Part shown: positions 51,872 through 60,873 of the stretch, piece after piece
Layout: the number at the start of each line of letters is the position of its first letter
Numbering within the stretch: position 1 is the stretch's first letter
Source of the DNA: an uncultured Clostridia bacterium
GTDB lineage: Bacteria; Bacillota; Clostridia; Christensenellales; Borkfalkiaceae
DNA length: 64,000 nt
NCBI GenBank assembly: GCA_934254825.1
Contig: CAKQMB010000010.1
Location: 31,652 to 95,651, forward strand
Direction: 5' to 3'
Made by a program: the position numbers and the translations under genes
The notes under the pieces: model-generated
What the model saw: only the letters and a program-made list of their open reading frames with translations
What the model was told of the DNA's origin: nothing
Database searches by the model: none

Positions 51872-52570
51872 TTACGCTTTAAACATATTTATCAGTTCTT
51901 TTCTTATTTCGTTGCACTCTTCGCCCGTTATATCTCTTTCGAAAACGGGCGCGGATATTTTTTTTCTGTACTTAACGCCGTTTCCGTCGATTACCGCTAT
52001 TTCGTCGGCAAGAGTCAATGCCTCGCCTATGTCGTGCGTTACCATAATCACCGTTTTTTCGCCCGCTTTGAAAACTCTTTTAAGAACTTCGTAAATACGG
52101 AATTTCAAGCCGAGATCGAGCGAGGAAAGCGGCTCGTCCAAAAGCATCGTTTTTCTGCCGCTCGCAACTGCCATAGCGAGAGATACGCGTTTTTTTTGCC
52201 CGCCCGAAAGCTCGGAAGGAAATTTTCCCGCTTCGTTTTCAAGCTCGGTAACTTTCAACGCTTCGACGACACGCTTTTTTTTCTCTTCCGCGTTTTGTTC
52301 CGAAATAACGAATTCCACGTTTTTATAGACCGTTTTATTGGGAAGCAATCTGTCGCTTTGAAAAACGTATGCAACGTCTCCCGCGCCGATTATTTCGCCT
52401 TCGTAATCGGTGAGTTTCGCGATACAATTCAAAAGCGTGGTTTTGCCTATTCCCGATCCGCCCATAACCGCGGTAGTTTTGCCGTCCTCGAAATCGATAT
52501 TGAAATTATCGAGAACGACCGTTTCGCCGTTATCCGTTTTGTATCGCTTGCTCAGATTTTTTACGTTCAT
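51872..52570 (-). CDS. NitT/TauT-type ABC transporter ATP-binding protein
   Basis: A 232-residue ATPase: Walker A GGSGIGKTT at about residues 36-44, signature LSGGQKKRVS, Walker B TMLLDEPLSSLD and the switch histidine in VTHDIGEA. It is the SsuB/TauB type that powers uptake of sulfonates, nitrate, pyrimidine precursors or similar molecules. It overlaps the permease gene by 41 bp and ends the four-gene operon. Confidence 0.93.
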   Translation of the reverse strand: MNVKNLSKRYKTDNGETVVLDNFNIDFEDGKTTAVMGGSGIGKTTLLNCIAKLTDYEGEIIGAGDVAYVFQSDRLLPNKTVYKNVEFVISEQNAEEKKKRVVEALKVTELENEAGKFPSELSGGQKKRVSLAMAVASGRKTMLLDEPLSSLDLGLKFRIYEVLKRVFKAGEKTVIMVTHDIGEALTLADEIAVIDGNGVKYRKKISAPVFERDITGEECNEIRKELINMFKA

Positions 52571-53324
52571 ATCCGACGATCGCCCCCTTTATGATTTTGT
52601 ATAATAATTTGATAACAACTTCGATAACGACCGATAATAAAACGGCTATCAACGCGAACGCCATAAGCCGTCCCGTTTCAAGATACGCGTTAGCGACGTA
52701 CATTTCCCGACCGATACTAAGCTGCGTGTTCGCGAGGGCTTCGCCGCTCACGGTAAGTTTAACGTTGAACGCAAGAAGCGATACGATATCGGGGAACATT
52801 TTATCGAAAACGTTCGGAAATGTACAACCCCAAAACACTTTGAACGGCTTAACTCCGTAAACCTTCAAAAGTTCCGCCGTCTCCTTGTCTCTGTTTTTTA
52901 TCGCCGTGAAAAACGACGAATACGCCATCGGGAAAACGACTATAAACGAGATCGCTATCGGACTTTTCGCCGATTTAAGCCAGATAAGACAAAGAAGTAT
53001 CGCCGCCATTGCGGGGAGAACCCTTAAAAGCGCGACGAGCGGATAAAAGAACTTCTCTAAATATCCGGACGCGTTTGCGGCGACAGCCATAACAAGCGCA
53101 ACGACAAAAGCTATCGAAAAACTTATCATTGACCTTGAAAATGTGCCGATAATCGACTTATAGACCGATTTTTCTTTAAGCGCGGCAAACAATTCCCTGC
53201 ACACGGTCAAAGGCGTGGGGGCAAGCAGATCGCTATTGATTTTTAAAGCTACGCCGTACCATACGAGTATAACCGCGATTATACCCGCAAGAAGCGCGGC
53301 GGAGCTTAACAGGCTTTTTTTCAT
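52530..53324 (-). CDS. NitT/TauT-type ABC transporter permease
   Basis: A 264-residue permease with six membrane segments and the SsuC/TauC fold. The EAA loop reads AELLKVYGVKPFKVFWGCTFPN. It follows the substrate-binding lipoprotein by 38 bp. No clear ribosome site precedes the ATG. Confidence 0.9.
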   Translation of the reverse strand: MKKSLLSSAALLAGIIAVILVWYGVALKINSDLLAPTPLTVCRELFAALKEKSVYKSIIGTFSRSMISFSIAFVVALVMAVAANASGYLEKFFYPLVALLRVLPAMAAILLCLIWLKSAKSPIAISFIVVFPMAYSSFFTAIKNRDKETAELLKVYGVKPFKVFWGCTFPNVFDKMFPDIVSLLAFNVKLTVSGEALANTQLSIGREMYVANAYLETGRLMAFALIAVLLSVVIEVVIKLLYKIIKGAIVGYERKKSEQAIQNG

Positions 53325-53362
53325 TAAACTTTAAGTTAAATCCTTATTTTGATTGACTAATT

Positions 53363-54367
53363 TTATTTCGCGTAGAAATCTTCTGCGGGAAGTTTTCCGC
53401 CGTATTCGCTCGGAGTCAATACCGCAAGGAAAGCTTCTATATCGGCTTTGCGGTCTTTCGCACTTTCCGCTCCGATATTGCATCTCGAAAGAGTCGCTTC
53501 GCTTAATACGGGCAAGGTTGCTCCGATACCTTTAAGGTCTTCTACGGCTTTTTCGGCGTTTGCGGTTAAATATTCCTTGTTTTCAGCCATTTTTGCAAGA
53601 AGGGCGTTCAGATATGCGTTCTGAGCGAGAACGCTTTCTTTCACGATAAGTCCCGCCTGAACGAACCCGACTCCCGGATGAACTTTTTTCCATTCGTCCT
53701 CTATCGAAAACGCGATTTTCGCTCCCGTTTTCGCCATTGCCTGAGTTACGACGGGTTCGCCCAAAAGCGCGAAATCCGCTTCGCCTTTGTTGAGCGCGGC
53801 TAAAACGTTTGCGGCTTCCGGTATGAAATTTATATAAACCTTTTCGGTGTCTTTAACGACTGTTCCGTCTTCGAATTCGATATTGTTTTCCTTTAAAATG
53901 TTTTTGAAAACAACTTCGGGAGTTCCGCCCGCGCCTACGCCGTAAACAACCTTGCCTTTAAGGTCGTCAAGGCTCGAATACTCGCCTTTCGTTATCATAT
54001 GCAGAACGCTGAAAATGTTTACCGAAACGAGTTTTACGCCGAGTTGCCCCGCATTGTACAGTTTAGCGGCAACGTTAAGCGGCATAATCGCCATATCGTA
54101 TGTTCCGTTTGTAAGTCCCGAAATAACGCTCGGAGCGTCTTTCTCGACATGAACGTCGGTTTTTATATCCGAGGTTTCGTCCGAAAAATCGAAACCGCCC
54201 GTAAGGTTTGCAACAGCAAGCGCGGGCGCGCCGTTTACGACGCCCATTCCGAAAGTTTTTTCAACCTTTTCGGGCGCGGAAGAGGAATTGGCGGAGTCAT
54301 CGGATCCGCACGCGACAACCGCAAACAACATTACGATTGCAAGAAAAACAGACAATAATTTTTTCAT
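53363..54367 (-). CDS. ABC transporter substrate-binding lipoprotein (NMT1/TauA-like)
   Basis: A 334-residue lipoprotein with signal peptide and lipobox FAVVAC (Cys at residue 20), then a serine-rich linker and a type II periplasmic-binding fold: GVVNGAPALAVANL, the GTYDMAIMPLNVAAKLYN pocket segment, DLKGKVVYGVGAGGTPEVVF and the GEADFALLGEPVVTQAMAK second-lobe strand. The ligand is unknown. GGAG precedes the ATG. It follows the small ACT-like regulator by 24 bp. Confidence 0.92.
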   Translation of the reverse strand: MKKLLSVFLAIVMLFAVVACGSDDSANSSSAPEKVEKTFGMGVVNGAPALAVANLTGGFDFSDETSDIKTDVHVEKDAPSVISGLTNGTYDMAIMPLNVAAKLYNAGQLGVKLVSVNIFSVLHMITKGEYSSLDDLKGKVVYGVGAGGTPEVVFKNILKENNIEFEDGTVVKDTEKVYINFIPEAANVLAALNKGEADFALLGEPVVTQAMAKTGAKIAFSIEDEWKKVHPGVGFVQAGLIVKESVLAQNAYLNALLAKMAENKEYLTANAEKAVEDLKGIGATLPVLSEATLSRCNIGAESAKDRKADIEAFLAVLTPSEYGGKLPAEDFYAK

Positions 54368-54391
54368 AATATTTTTCTCCTATAAATTTTT

Positions 54392-54643
54392 TCAGTTTAT
54401 TTCGCAAGTCGTTACAGCCGACTTGACTTTTACGTTTTCGATTTTGCCGAGTTTTCCCGTCATTGCGGAAATTATCTCGTTCGTCGCCTTAACGATCACG
54501 CTTATGACGTAAACGTCGTTTTCCCTGTCGGGCACACCCATTCTGCCGACGATATAATCGCCGTAAGCCGACAAAATTTCATTCACCGCGCCCGACGAAC
54601 TTCTGTCCTTTTCGATAACGATACCTATAACCGCTATTCTCAT
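54392..54643 (-). CDS. TM1266-family ACT-like small protein (putative hydrogenase-system regulator)
   Basis: An 83-residue protein, MRIAVIGIVIEKDRSSSGAV at the start, with a GDYIVGRMGVPDRENDVYVISVIV core and a GKLGKIENVKVKSAV end. This is the TM1266 family, often labelled iron-only hydrogenase system regulator; it has an ACT-like ligand-binding fold. No hydrogenase genes are nearby; instead it opens an ABC uptake operon. The start at 54643 has AAGGAG 6 nt upstream; the frame extends to 54844 only through the structured leader. Confidence 0.85.
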   Translation of the reverse strand: MRIAVIGIVIEKDRSSSGAVNEILSAYGDYIVGRMGVPDRENDVYVISVIVKATNEIISAMTGKLGKIENVKVKSAVTTCEIN

Positions 54644-54683
54644 TTTCTGCTCCTTTTTTGCGAATTTCCGACAAGGGTTTCGG

Positions 54684-54968
54684 GCAAAGAAAAAACGCAC
54701 ACCCCGAAGAGTATGCGTAAAAAACATTTTTCGATAATCCGATAAATTCAGCCGTCCGAGATTTTCGTGTTTCGCCGCGAAGCGACAAGTCGCCACGCCC
54801 CGAGGTTTCGCTTCATATAGCCGTACCCACTGAAAATCCGACAAAACGATTGAAATTTAAAAGTTTTATAACGCGCTTACTCTCCGATATCGCCGTTGAA
54901 CAATTTTCATAAGACGATTTAGTCTCTTATAAAAATCGTTCGCCGCCCGACACACTTCATCGATTTAG
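54684..54968 (-). ncRNA. Long structured 5' leader with intrinsic terminator (riboswitch or attenuator candidate)
   Basis: From the start near 54968 to the ribosome site lie about 310 nt without a credible gene. Clear pairings are GAAGCGA/TCGCTTC (around 54812 and 54782) inside GATTTTC/GAAAATC, and a terminator stem ACGCATACTCT/GGGGTGTGCGT followed by TTTTTT at about 54690-54718, right before the gene's Shine-Dalgarno. This is the layout of a transcription-attenuating riboswitch. It does not fit the consensus of TPP, SAM, FMN, cobalamin, lysine, glycine, ZTP, guanidine or T-box leaders as I know them. Confidence 0.6.
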
Positions 54969-54975
54969 CGACTTT

Positions 54976-55004
54976 ATTATACACCCTTTTCCCTCGTTTG
55001 TCAA
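54976..55004 (-). promoter_or_regulatory. Consensus promoter of the TM1266-ABC operon
   Basis: On the minus strand a perfect TTGACA (54999-55004), 17-bp spacer and TATAAT (54976-54981). A fully consensus promoter ahead of a long leader suggests that control is exerted after initiation. Confidence 0.85.
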
Positions 55005-55034
55005 CTTTTATCGGTATTTTCTTTTACATTGCCG

Positions 55035-55970
55035 TCATTTTATCGGGAGATAAAGTTCGAGGTGACGTTCTTTTATGTTCGCGCGTTTCGCCCAATGCAC
55101 GCAAAGAAGCTCAGGGCGACTTTCGTCTCGGGTAAAACCGTAATCGTCTATTCCGCCGTAAACCGATTTCGTGAAACCGTCCAGCAAATCCATGGGAAAT
55201 TCCTTGTATTCGGAGACAAATTCAGCGTATTTCCCGCCGACAACGAACTTTGTAAAGCCTTTTACATAGCGTTCGAGTTCGTCGCGTCCGAACGTGTTAT
55301 CGTATTTTTCGTTTACCGTTTTTTCGGCAAGGAGCTCAAAATCCGCATTGTTCAGATTTTCGCCGAGACAGTCGTCGGGGCGCACGGTAACGGACAAATC
55401 GAACCCGTCCGCGCCGAAATTATCGAGGATTTCCCACCAGTTATAATCGCCGTCTTTTCTCAAAACCCGCAAAGCGTCCTGGCGTTTTCTCGTCGAACGG
55501 ATGAATTTTTCGTCCTGCTCGCCACGCTCTTCGGCTTTGCCAACAAATCTTTCGCCGTAACCGTAAAACGCCGCGTTTTTAAATTCTACGATTTTGTAAT
55601 TCATAACTTTTCCCTCTCCGATAAGATAATTTACGTTCCACTCGGGTATAAATTTATATCTTTTTGTCTTTCGCGTTTCGCTCGGCGATATTCCGTGAAA
55701 TCTCTTATAAGCTTTCGAAAAACTCTCCGCCGTGGTATATCCGCAGTCGAATCCTATATCTATAATGGCTCGTTTCGTCTCCGAAACGGCTTTTCCCGCC
55801 TCGGATAATCTCCTGAGCCTTATATATTCGGCAAGCGTAAAATCGGTCGAAGCCGAGAAAATTCTCATAAGGTTATACTTGTTCGTGCGAGCATATCTCG
55901 CCAAAGCGTCGTAATCTGTTTCTTCGAAAAGATGATTTTCGATATAATTTATCGCGTCGAGTAAAATCAT
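55035..55970 (-). CDS. AraC-family regulator with GyrI-like effector domain
   Basis: A 311-residue protein. Residues 1-105 hold the two AraC HTH motifs (YNLMRIFSASTDFTLAEYIR and IIDIGFDCGYTTAESFSKAYKR, with the RFHGISPSETRK end), and residues about 120-311 a Rob/BmrR/GyrI-type effector-binding domain. It has the HTH-first arrangement typical of Rob-like regulators that sense small hydrophobic compounds. The target is unknown. No clear ribosome site precedes the start at 55970. Confidence 0.9.
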   Translation of the reverse strand: MILLDAINYIENHLFEETDYDALARYARTNKYNLMRIFSASTDFTLAEYIRLRRLSEAGKAVSETKRAIIDIGFDCGYTTAESFSKAYKRFHGISPSETRKTKRYKFIPEWNVNYLIGEGKVMNYKIVEFKNAAFYGYGERFVGKAEERGEQDEKFIRSTRKRQDALRVLRKDGDYNWWEILDNFGADGFDLSVTVRPDDCLGENLNNADFELLAEKTVNEKYDNTFGRDELERYVKGFTKFVVGGKYAEFVSEYKEFPMDLLDGFTKSVYGGIDDYGFTRDESRPELLCVHWAKRANIKERHLELYLPIK

Positions 55971-56053
55971 AGCTACATTCTAGCACATATTTCCCCGTTC
56001 GTCTTGTCTTTTTTTGCTTTTTTCGTTTTTATATTTCCTCTCTCCCGCGCCCA

Positions 56054-56090
56054 TAAAAAAATACCCGATAAAACTATCGGATATTTTTTA
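56054..56090 (-). terminator. Terminator of the large surface protein gene
   Basis: ATACCCGATA and TATCGGATAT arms with an A/T-rich frame; on the minus strand the stem is followed by a T run, about 40 bp past the gene at 56132. Confidence 0.8.
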
Positions 56091-56131
56091 TGTCGTTATT
56101 TTTTATATCGTTATTTTTTTTCAAGCGGTTT

Positions 56132-58768
56132 TTAATCTTTTTTGCGTTTGATCATTAAAAGCGCGCCTGCCGCGAGAGCCGTTAAAACGGCAAACCCTCC
56201 GTAAACGTTCGAGCCGCAACCGCTTTTGCCCGAACCCGAATTTTCGCTTTTTTCGTTTTCGGATTTACTTTCCGCATCGGGATCGTTTCCGCTGTCCGAG
56301 TCGCTTTCTCCCGAACTTCCGGAAGTCGGTTCGTTATAATCGGGATCTTTCGCGCCGCACTCCTCGCAATAGCCGTTTTTATAAGTATGTTTGCCCGTCG
56401 CTGGGATAATTTCTCTGTCGGTCTCCTTGCCGCAATATTCGCATATGCTGTGTTTCATTCCGATTTCGGCGCATGCGGGAGCTTTCAAAATCTCCTCTTT
56501 GAAACTGTGCGCTTCGGGGTTTGCGGAAAGCACTTTGACGTTGAACTCCGTTTTGCAAACTTTGCAAACGTCCTTATCTACACCGTCAACGCAGGTTGCG
56601 TTTACATGAATATGTTCGAGATCGTGTTCGAGTTTAGCGGTTTTTTCGATGTAAACCGTCTTTTGACAATCCGCGCAAGTATAAACTTTTCCGCCCGCTT
56701 TTGTACAAGTCGCTTTAACTTCTGTTATATCTTCTGCGGCGTAAGCGGCGTGAGTATGGGAAGCAACGAAAATTTTCTTAAACGCGACGTATTTTTCGGA
56801 CGTGAATTTAATTTTTACCGAAGTTACGCCTTCGGGAAGTTCGATAAAACCGTTTTCGTCCGCAAAAATCTCACTTTCCCCCGCGATTGCGGAAATCGCA
56901 AGGTCCTCGGGTTTACCGTTGTAACAGGTAAAACCGACGAAAAGCGTTCTTTTGTCGACGGTTATTTCTTTACTTGTCGCCGAAGCGGGGTTTGCTTTCG
57001 TTCCGTCGAGACAGATTTTCCAGTCGGGTTTAGCGTCTGCGGGCGCGTCCGCTTCATATCTCGTATCAAAAACCTGTCCGTAAATACCCGCGTTACCCGT
57101 AAAAGACCACTCGGCGGAAACATATCCCGTTTCCCCCTCGAAAGTTCCGTTTTCGAAAATATTTTCGCCGTATACGGGTTCGGGCGTTACAAGATTGACG
57201 TTCGTGTTATACTGAATACCGCCATTAGTCACCTCGATGTTTCTGTAATACGTTACCCAGAAATAATAGGACGGACCGTAAAACATAAAATAGTCGTTTC
57301 CGCTCGCGGTAAATTCGTATGTCGCGCTGTTCCACTCATTCGGAACGTCCGCATTTATGATATTTTTTATTTCCGTTCCGCCGTGATAAACGAGAACGCT
57401 GTTCACCCAGCTCGCGCCCGTAAAACGATAATCGTAACTGAGCGTGTATTTCTGCCCTTCGGTAAGTCCGACGGGGTCAAATCTCACGAAGCCTCTCTGC
57501 CCGAACGTTTCGTCGTAAGCGCCGTTGCCCGCAGCGAATATTCCCGTTCCGTCGGGTTGCTTAGCCACATTCGCGTTCGCGCCGAGCGTGTAACCCTCGG
57601 TATACGCGCCCGAGAACGAACCGTTCGCAATATATTGTACGGGATCGGTTTCGTCAAGGCAAACTATTGAAAGTTCGTCGATAAGATATCTCGCATATGA
57701 GGTTATCGACAAACCTTGCGACGAGTATGCTTCCGCGCCTTTAAAATCGACGCTGCAAACAAGCCATTCCGTCGACGAGCCGTTGAATACGTCTATATAC
57801 CATCTTCTTTCACCGCTTGTCGTGCAATAATTGAAACGTATGCTCAATGTATTTTTACTGCCGATTTTGATATGCTTGTATTTGAAAGACAGTCTATAAG
57901 TTTTATCGGGCGACAAAGCCGAGAAATTGGTTTTAAAAACTTCCTCGTCGTTCAAAAGCAGAGAAGCTCCGTCGCCGTCGGAAGAATCGGTCGATATGTT
58001 TTTCGCGGTCATCTCGGACATTCCTTTAAGCGCGAGCTTATCGGGTTCGTCCGCATTGCTCAATTCGTCGTTTGCACCGTCCGAACGCTTTCCGACGCTT
58101 TGCAACTTGTAAGAAACCGTATCGGAAGCGATCGAAACCGCCCGAAGAGTTATATCGTCGATATAAAAATCGCCCTTGCCTTTAAATTCTATTTTGGGAA
58201 CGATTTTCGAACCGTCCGAGGAAGTCGCAAAAGCTATGTCCACCTTTTTCCACTCGGAAACAGAGCCTTTTATCTCGCCGAGAATCGCGAATTCGTCGTT
58301 AGTCGCCGTTTTTGTTCCGTTTTCGTCAAGCTCCTTAACGGAAAAAGAAACCGAATTTTCGTCGTTTTGTTCGCAATCGCTTTTTACATAAGCGGTTAAA
58401 ACGTAATTCATATCGGGAAGAACGTCTGTCGCGTAAGGATATGCGATAAGAGAACCTGCTCGGGTTTTCTTTTCTATCCATATTGCGTTGCCCGTTCTGC
58501 CGTTTTCAGTCGCTTTGAAATGCACGTTTTTATCTTCGTAAAACGCGCCTTCGCGAACGTTTCCGTCATCGTCAAGCGTGCCGGAAATGTAATATTGCCA
58601 GTGATTAAGCGCATCGTTTGTTGCCGAAACGTCGATTTCTATCGGATCAACGAAGCCTGCGGGAACGCTGTCGGCGGTGTTTGCGGCAATCGCCCCGACA
58701 GCCGAGCCGACGGATATCGCCGCAACTAAACTCGCAATCAAAATCCCTGTTTTGCGTAATTTTTTCAT
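56132..58768 (-). CDS. Secreted surface protein with carbohydrate-binding-like modules, CxxC repeats and GCGS membrane tail
   Basis: An 878-residue protein. Residues 1-30 are a signal peptide (ILIASLVAAISVGSAVGAIA). About three jelly-roll-like modules follow (residues about 35-215, 225-380 and 390-530), with YRLSFKYKHIK- and YTLSYDYRF-type strands as in CBM4/9-like modules. Residues about 660-800 carry CxxC repeats (CTKAGGKVYTCADCQK, VCKVC, CEYCGKET, CEECGAKD). An acidic Ser/Gly/Asp linker leads to SGKSGCGSNVYGG, a membrane segment and KRKKD. The tail resembles a sorting or anchoring signal but is not LPXTG. GGAGG precedes the ATG. Ligand and function are unknown. Confidence 0.8.
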   Translation of the reverse strand: MKKLRKTGILIASLVAAISVGSAVGAIAANTADSVPAGFVDPIEIDVSATNDALNHWQYYISGTLDDDGNVREGAFYEDKNVHFKATENGRTGNAIWIEKKTRAGSLIAYPYATDVLPDMNYVLTAYVKSDCEQNDENSVSFSVKELDENGTKTATNDEFAILGEIKGSVSEWKKVDIAFATSSDGSKIVPKIEFKGKGDFYIDDITLRAVSIASDTVSYKLQSVGKRSDGANDELSNADEPDKLALKGMSEMTAKNISTDSSDGDGASLLLNDEEVFKTNFSALSPDKTYRLSFKYKHIKIGSKNTLSIRFNYCTTSGERRWYIDVFNGSSTEWLVCSVDFKGAEAYSSQGLSITSYARYLIDELSIVCLDETDPVQYIANGSFSGAYTEGYTLGANANVAKQPDGTGIFAAGNGAYDETFGQRGFVRFDPVGLTEGQKYTLSYDYRFTGASWVNSVLVYHGGTEIKNIINADVPNEWNSATYEFTASGNDYFMFYGPSYYFWVTYYRNIEVTNGGIQYNTNVNLVTPEPVYGENIFENGTFEGETGYVSAEWSFTGNAGIYGQVFDTRYEADAPADAKPDWKICLDGTKANPASATSKEITVDKRTLFVGFTCYNGKPEDLAISAIAGESEIFADENGFIELPEGVTSVKIKFTSEKYVAFKKIFVASHTHAAYAAEDITEVKATCTKAGGKVYTCADCQKTVYIEKTAKLEHDLEHIHVNATCVDGVDKDVCKVCKTEFNVKVLSANPEAHSFKEEILKAPACAEIGMKHSICEYCGKETDREIIPATGKHTYKNGYCEECGAKDPDYNEPTSGSSGESDSDSGNDPDAESKSENEKSENSGSGKSGCGSNVYGGFAVLTALAAGALLMIKRKKD

Positions 58769-58823
58769 TTTTCCTCCTCTTCAATCCCGAGAAATCGATC
58801 GGGATTCGATTTTAGACGTAACC

Positions 58824-58852
58824 ATTATACACTTCCGATAAGCCTTTGTCTT
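58824..58852 (-). promoter_or_regulatory. Promoter of the surface protein gene
   Basis: On the minus strand AAGACA (58847-58852), 17-bp spacer and TATAAT (58824-58829). The leader contains a hairpin AATCCCGA/TCGGGATT (58784-58807) just before the ribosome site. The rest of the gap up to 59126 holds only a -10-like TATAAT at 59047-59052 for the divergent gene. Confidence 0.6.
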
Positions 58853-59126
58853 GCCCTATTTTAAATAAAAAATGCTCTTTTATAAACTTTTTGCCCGTAA
58901 CATAGCGTTTTTTTAATTTTTTTTGTTTTTTATCGCTAATCTCGTAAAAGACGATCGTCCGAAAAAACAGACCTGCGGTAAACGCAGATTATATAAAAAA
59001 GCACTTTTTTTTACAAATAAGGCAAGACTACGTTCTTTTTTTACTGTATAATGTTTTATATCCGAATTAAATCCGGAGGTTTGCCGACCGTTTTCGGAAG
59101 CTTCCGGAACACGAAAAGGAGAGAAA

Positions 59127-60794
59127 ATGAAAAAATACTTAGGCTTGATTTCTTTTTTACTGTCAGTACTGCTTTTATTTGCGTCGTGCGGCGGAGGCGG
59201 CGGATCTTCCACGGAAAAGCCGAACTCCGGAAACAGCGAATCGATTTCCGAGGATAAAGACTCGACAAAAGAAAGCGACTCGTCCACGGAAAGCGAAAAC
59301 ACTTCCGAAAGTCCCGACGATTATTCCGACATCCTCAAAGATTACGAGAAATCCTGCTCGGTCACGAAATTCCCGACGGATAATTTGGCAAAAGTTAACG
59401 TCACGCCGACGTTCGACGTTTCGGACAGCGTTTACGACGCCGAGGATATTATCGTCCCCTATCAGCTTTTCGGCGACGAAATGTGCCTTCAAAGAGACGT
59501 CGTCAATAAAATCTGGGGTACTATCGAAAATCTCAAAGGAAACAAGCACATAGCGGTTGATTTCCGCGGCAGAACTTACTTCGGCGAAGTAAACGGGAAC
59601 GACTGGGAAATTTACCTTCCGATGATGACCGCCGGCGGACCGTTTGAAATGACGCTTATATGCGACTGGGGAACGAAAAAAATCAATGACGTTTATGTCG
59701 GCGAGGTTTATCTTTTAAGCGGACAAAGCAATATGGAATGGAAAGTCGGTTGGAGCGAAGGAATACTCGCCGATTTATACTCCGACGAGGAAAATTGTCG
59801 CAACGATAACATAAGACTTCTTTCCGTCGGCGGAAAATTCCGCGAAACGCCGACGAAAACCCTCGAAACGCCGCCAGTCTGGAACGGCGCGAACTCTTCG
59901 TCGATACCGAATTTCTCCGCGGTCGGATTTATCTTCGGCAAAAAAATGCAGGAGTCGCTCGGTTGCCCGGTAGGGCTTGTATGCACCGCAATAGGCGGCT
60001 CGATAATCGAATCCTGGATGGACGACGAAGCGTATACCGAATATAAAAAGAACAACACGACAGCCTGCGACGAATCCGCGATATGGAAGATGCCTAATCT
60101 CGGTTTTAACGGAATGATTTATCCTCTCGAAGGTTTTAATTTCAGAGGCGTGGGCTGGTATCAGGGTTGCTCGAACGTGTACGGAACGGAAGGAAATCAC
60201 GACAACGCATTAAGAGCGCTTATCGCCTGTTGGAGAAAATTTTTCAATAATCCCGAGCTTACGTTCAGCATTTGCGAGCTTGCGAGATTTCACGAAAACA
60301 CCATAGCGTACAGCACTATCAACGAAAAAATCGGAATTGTGGCAAAAGAAGATAAATTCGTTTGCAACGCGATAAATCTCGACCAGGGCGACTGGGCAGA
60401 TATTCACCCGAGAGACAAACGCGTTATCGGAAGCCGTCTTGCGGACGAAACGTTAAGAAACTTTTTCGGTAAAGACAAAAACGCCGCTCCCGAAGTAGTT
60501 GATTATGTTGTCGTTTCCGACACGAAGGTTTACATTGTAATGAGCGAAAACGTCGTTTTGAAAAACGGCGCGAACGGCTTCCAGATATTGACGGAAGCAG
60601 GCTACTCTTCAAATTGCACGGTGAGCTTAAACGACTCTATTATCACGGTCAGCTCCTCTGTTCCGTTCACGGAAATACGCTACGGCTACGATTTTGAGAA
60701 AACCGCCGAAATCGTGGAAAACCTTTCAAAAACGATTACGATTTACGATGAGGAAGGACTGCCATGCGATATGTTTTCAATTAACCTTAAATAA
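59127..60794 (+). CDS. Sialate O-acetylesterase-like lipoprotein
   Basis: A 555-residue lipoprotein: signal peptide with lipobox LFASC (Cys at about residue 21), a Gly/Ser/Glu-rich linker to about residue 75, then a SASA/SGNH esterase domain. YLLSGQSNMEW holds the catalytic serine (about residue 199), CTAIGGSIIESW and GVGWYQGCSN are conserved loops, and the WADIHPRDKR segment carries the Asp-His pair. It removes acetyl groups from sialic acids or other glycans outside the cell. GGAG precedes the ATG. It is divergent from the carbohydrate-binding-like surface protein, and the two may act on the same host or dietary glycan (inference). Confidence 0.9.
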   Translation: MKKYLGLISFLLSVLLLFASCGGGGGSSTEKPNSGNSESISEDKDSTKESDSSTESENTSESPDDYSDILKDYEKSCSVTKFPTDNLAKVNVTPTFDVSDSVYDAEDIIVPYQLFGDEMCLQRDVVNKIWGTIENLKGNKHIAVDFRGRTYFGEVNGNDWEIYLPMMTAGGPFEMTLICDWGTKKINDVYVGEVYLLSGQSNMEWKVGWSEGILADLYSDEENCRNDNIRLLSVGGKFRETPTKTLETPPVWNGANSSSIPNFSAVGFIFGKKMQESLGCPVGLVCTAIGGSIIESWMDDEAYTEYKKNNTTACDESAIWKMPNLGFNGMIYPLEGFNFRGVGWYQGCSNVYGTEGNHDNALRALIACWRKFFNNPELTFSICELARFHENTIAYSTINEKIGIVAKEDKFVCNAINLDQGDWADIHPRDKRVIGSRLADETLRNFFGKDKNAAPEVVDYVVVSDTKVYIVMSENVVLKNGANGFQILTEAGYSSNCTVSLNDSIITVSSSVPFTEIRYGYDFEKTAEIVENLSKTITIYDEEGLPCDMFSINLK

Positions 60795-60825
60795 AAAATC
60801 TTAAAAACACGAATACGAAACCGTT

Positions 60826-60866
60826 AAAAAAAACGCAGTGCGAAGTCAATCCGCATTGCGTTTTTT
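60826..60866. terminator. Bidirectional intrinsic terminator
   Basis: AAAAAAACGCAGTGCG pairs with CGCATTGCGTTTTTT, between the convergent esterase and Na/Pi transporter genes. Confidence 0.85.
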
Positions 60867-60873
60867 AAAATTT

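Noticed and set aside
54684..54968. TPP riboswitch or T-box leader
   Set aside because: No CTGAGA or CTGATCTGGATAATGCC motif for TPP, and no TGGNACCGCG T-box sequence could be found on the minus strand.
56387..57670. 427-codon ORF on the + strand
   Set aside because: Antisense shadow of the surface protein gene; composition follows the minus-strand codon pattern and no family is recognised.
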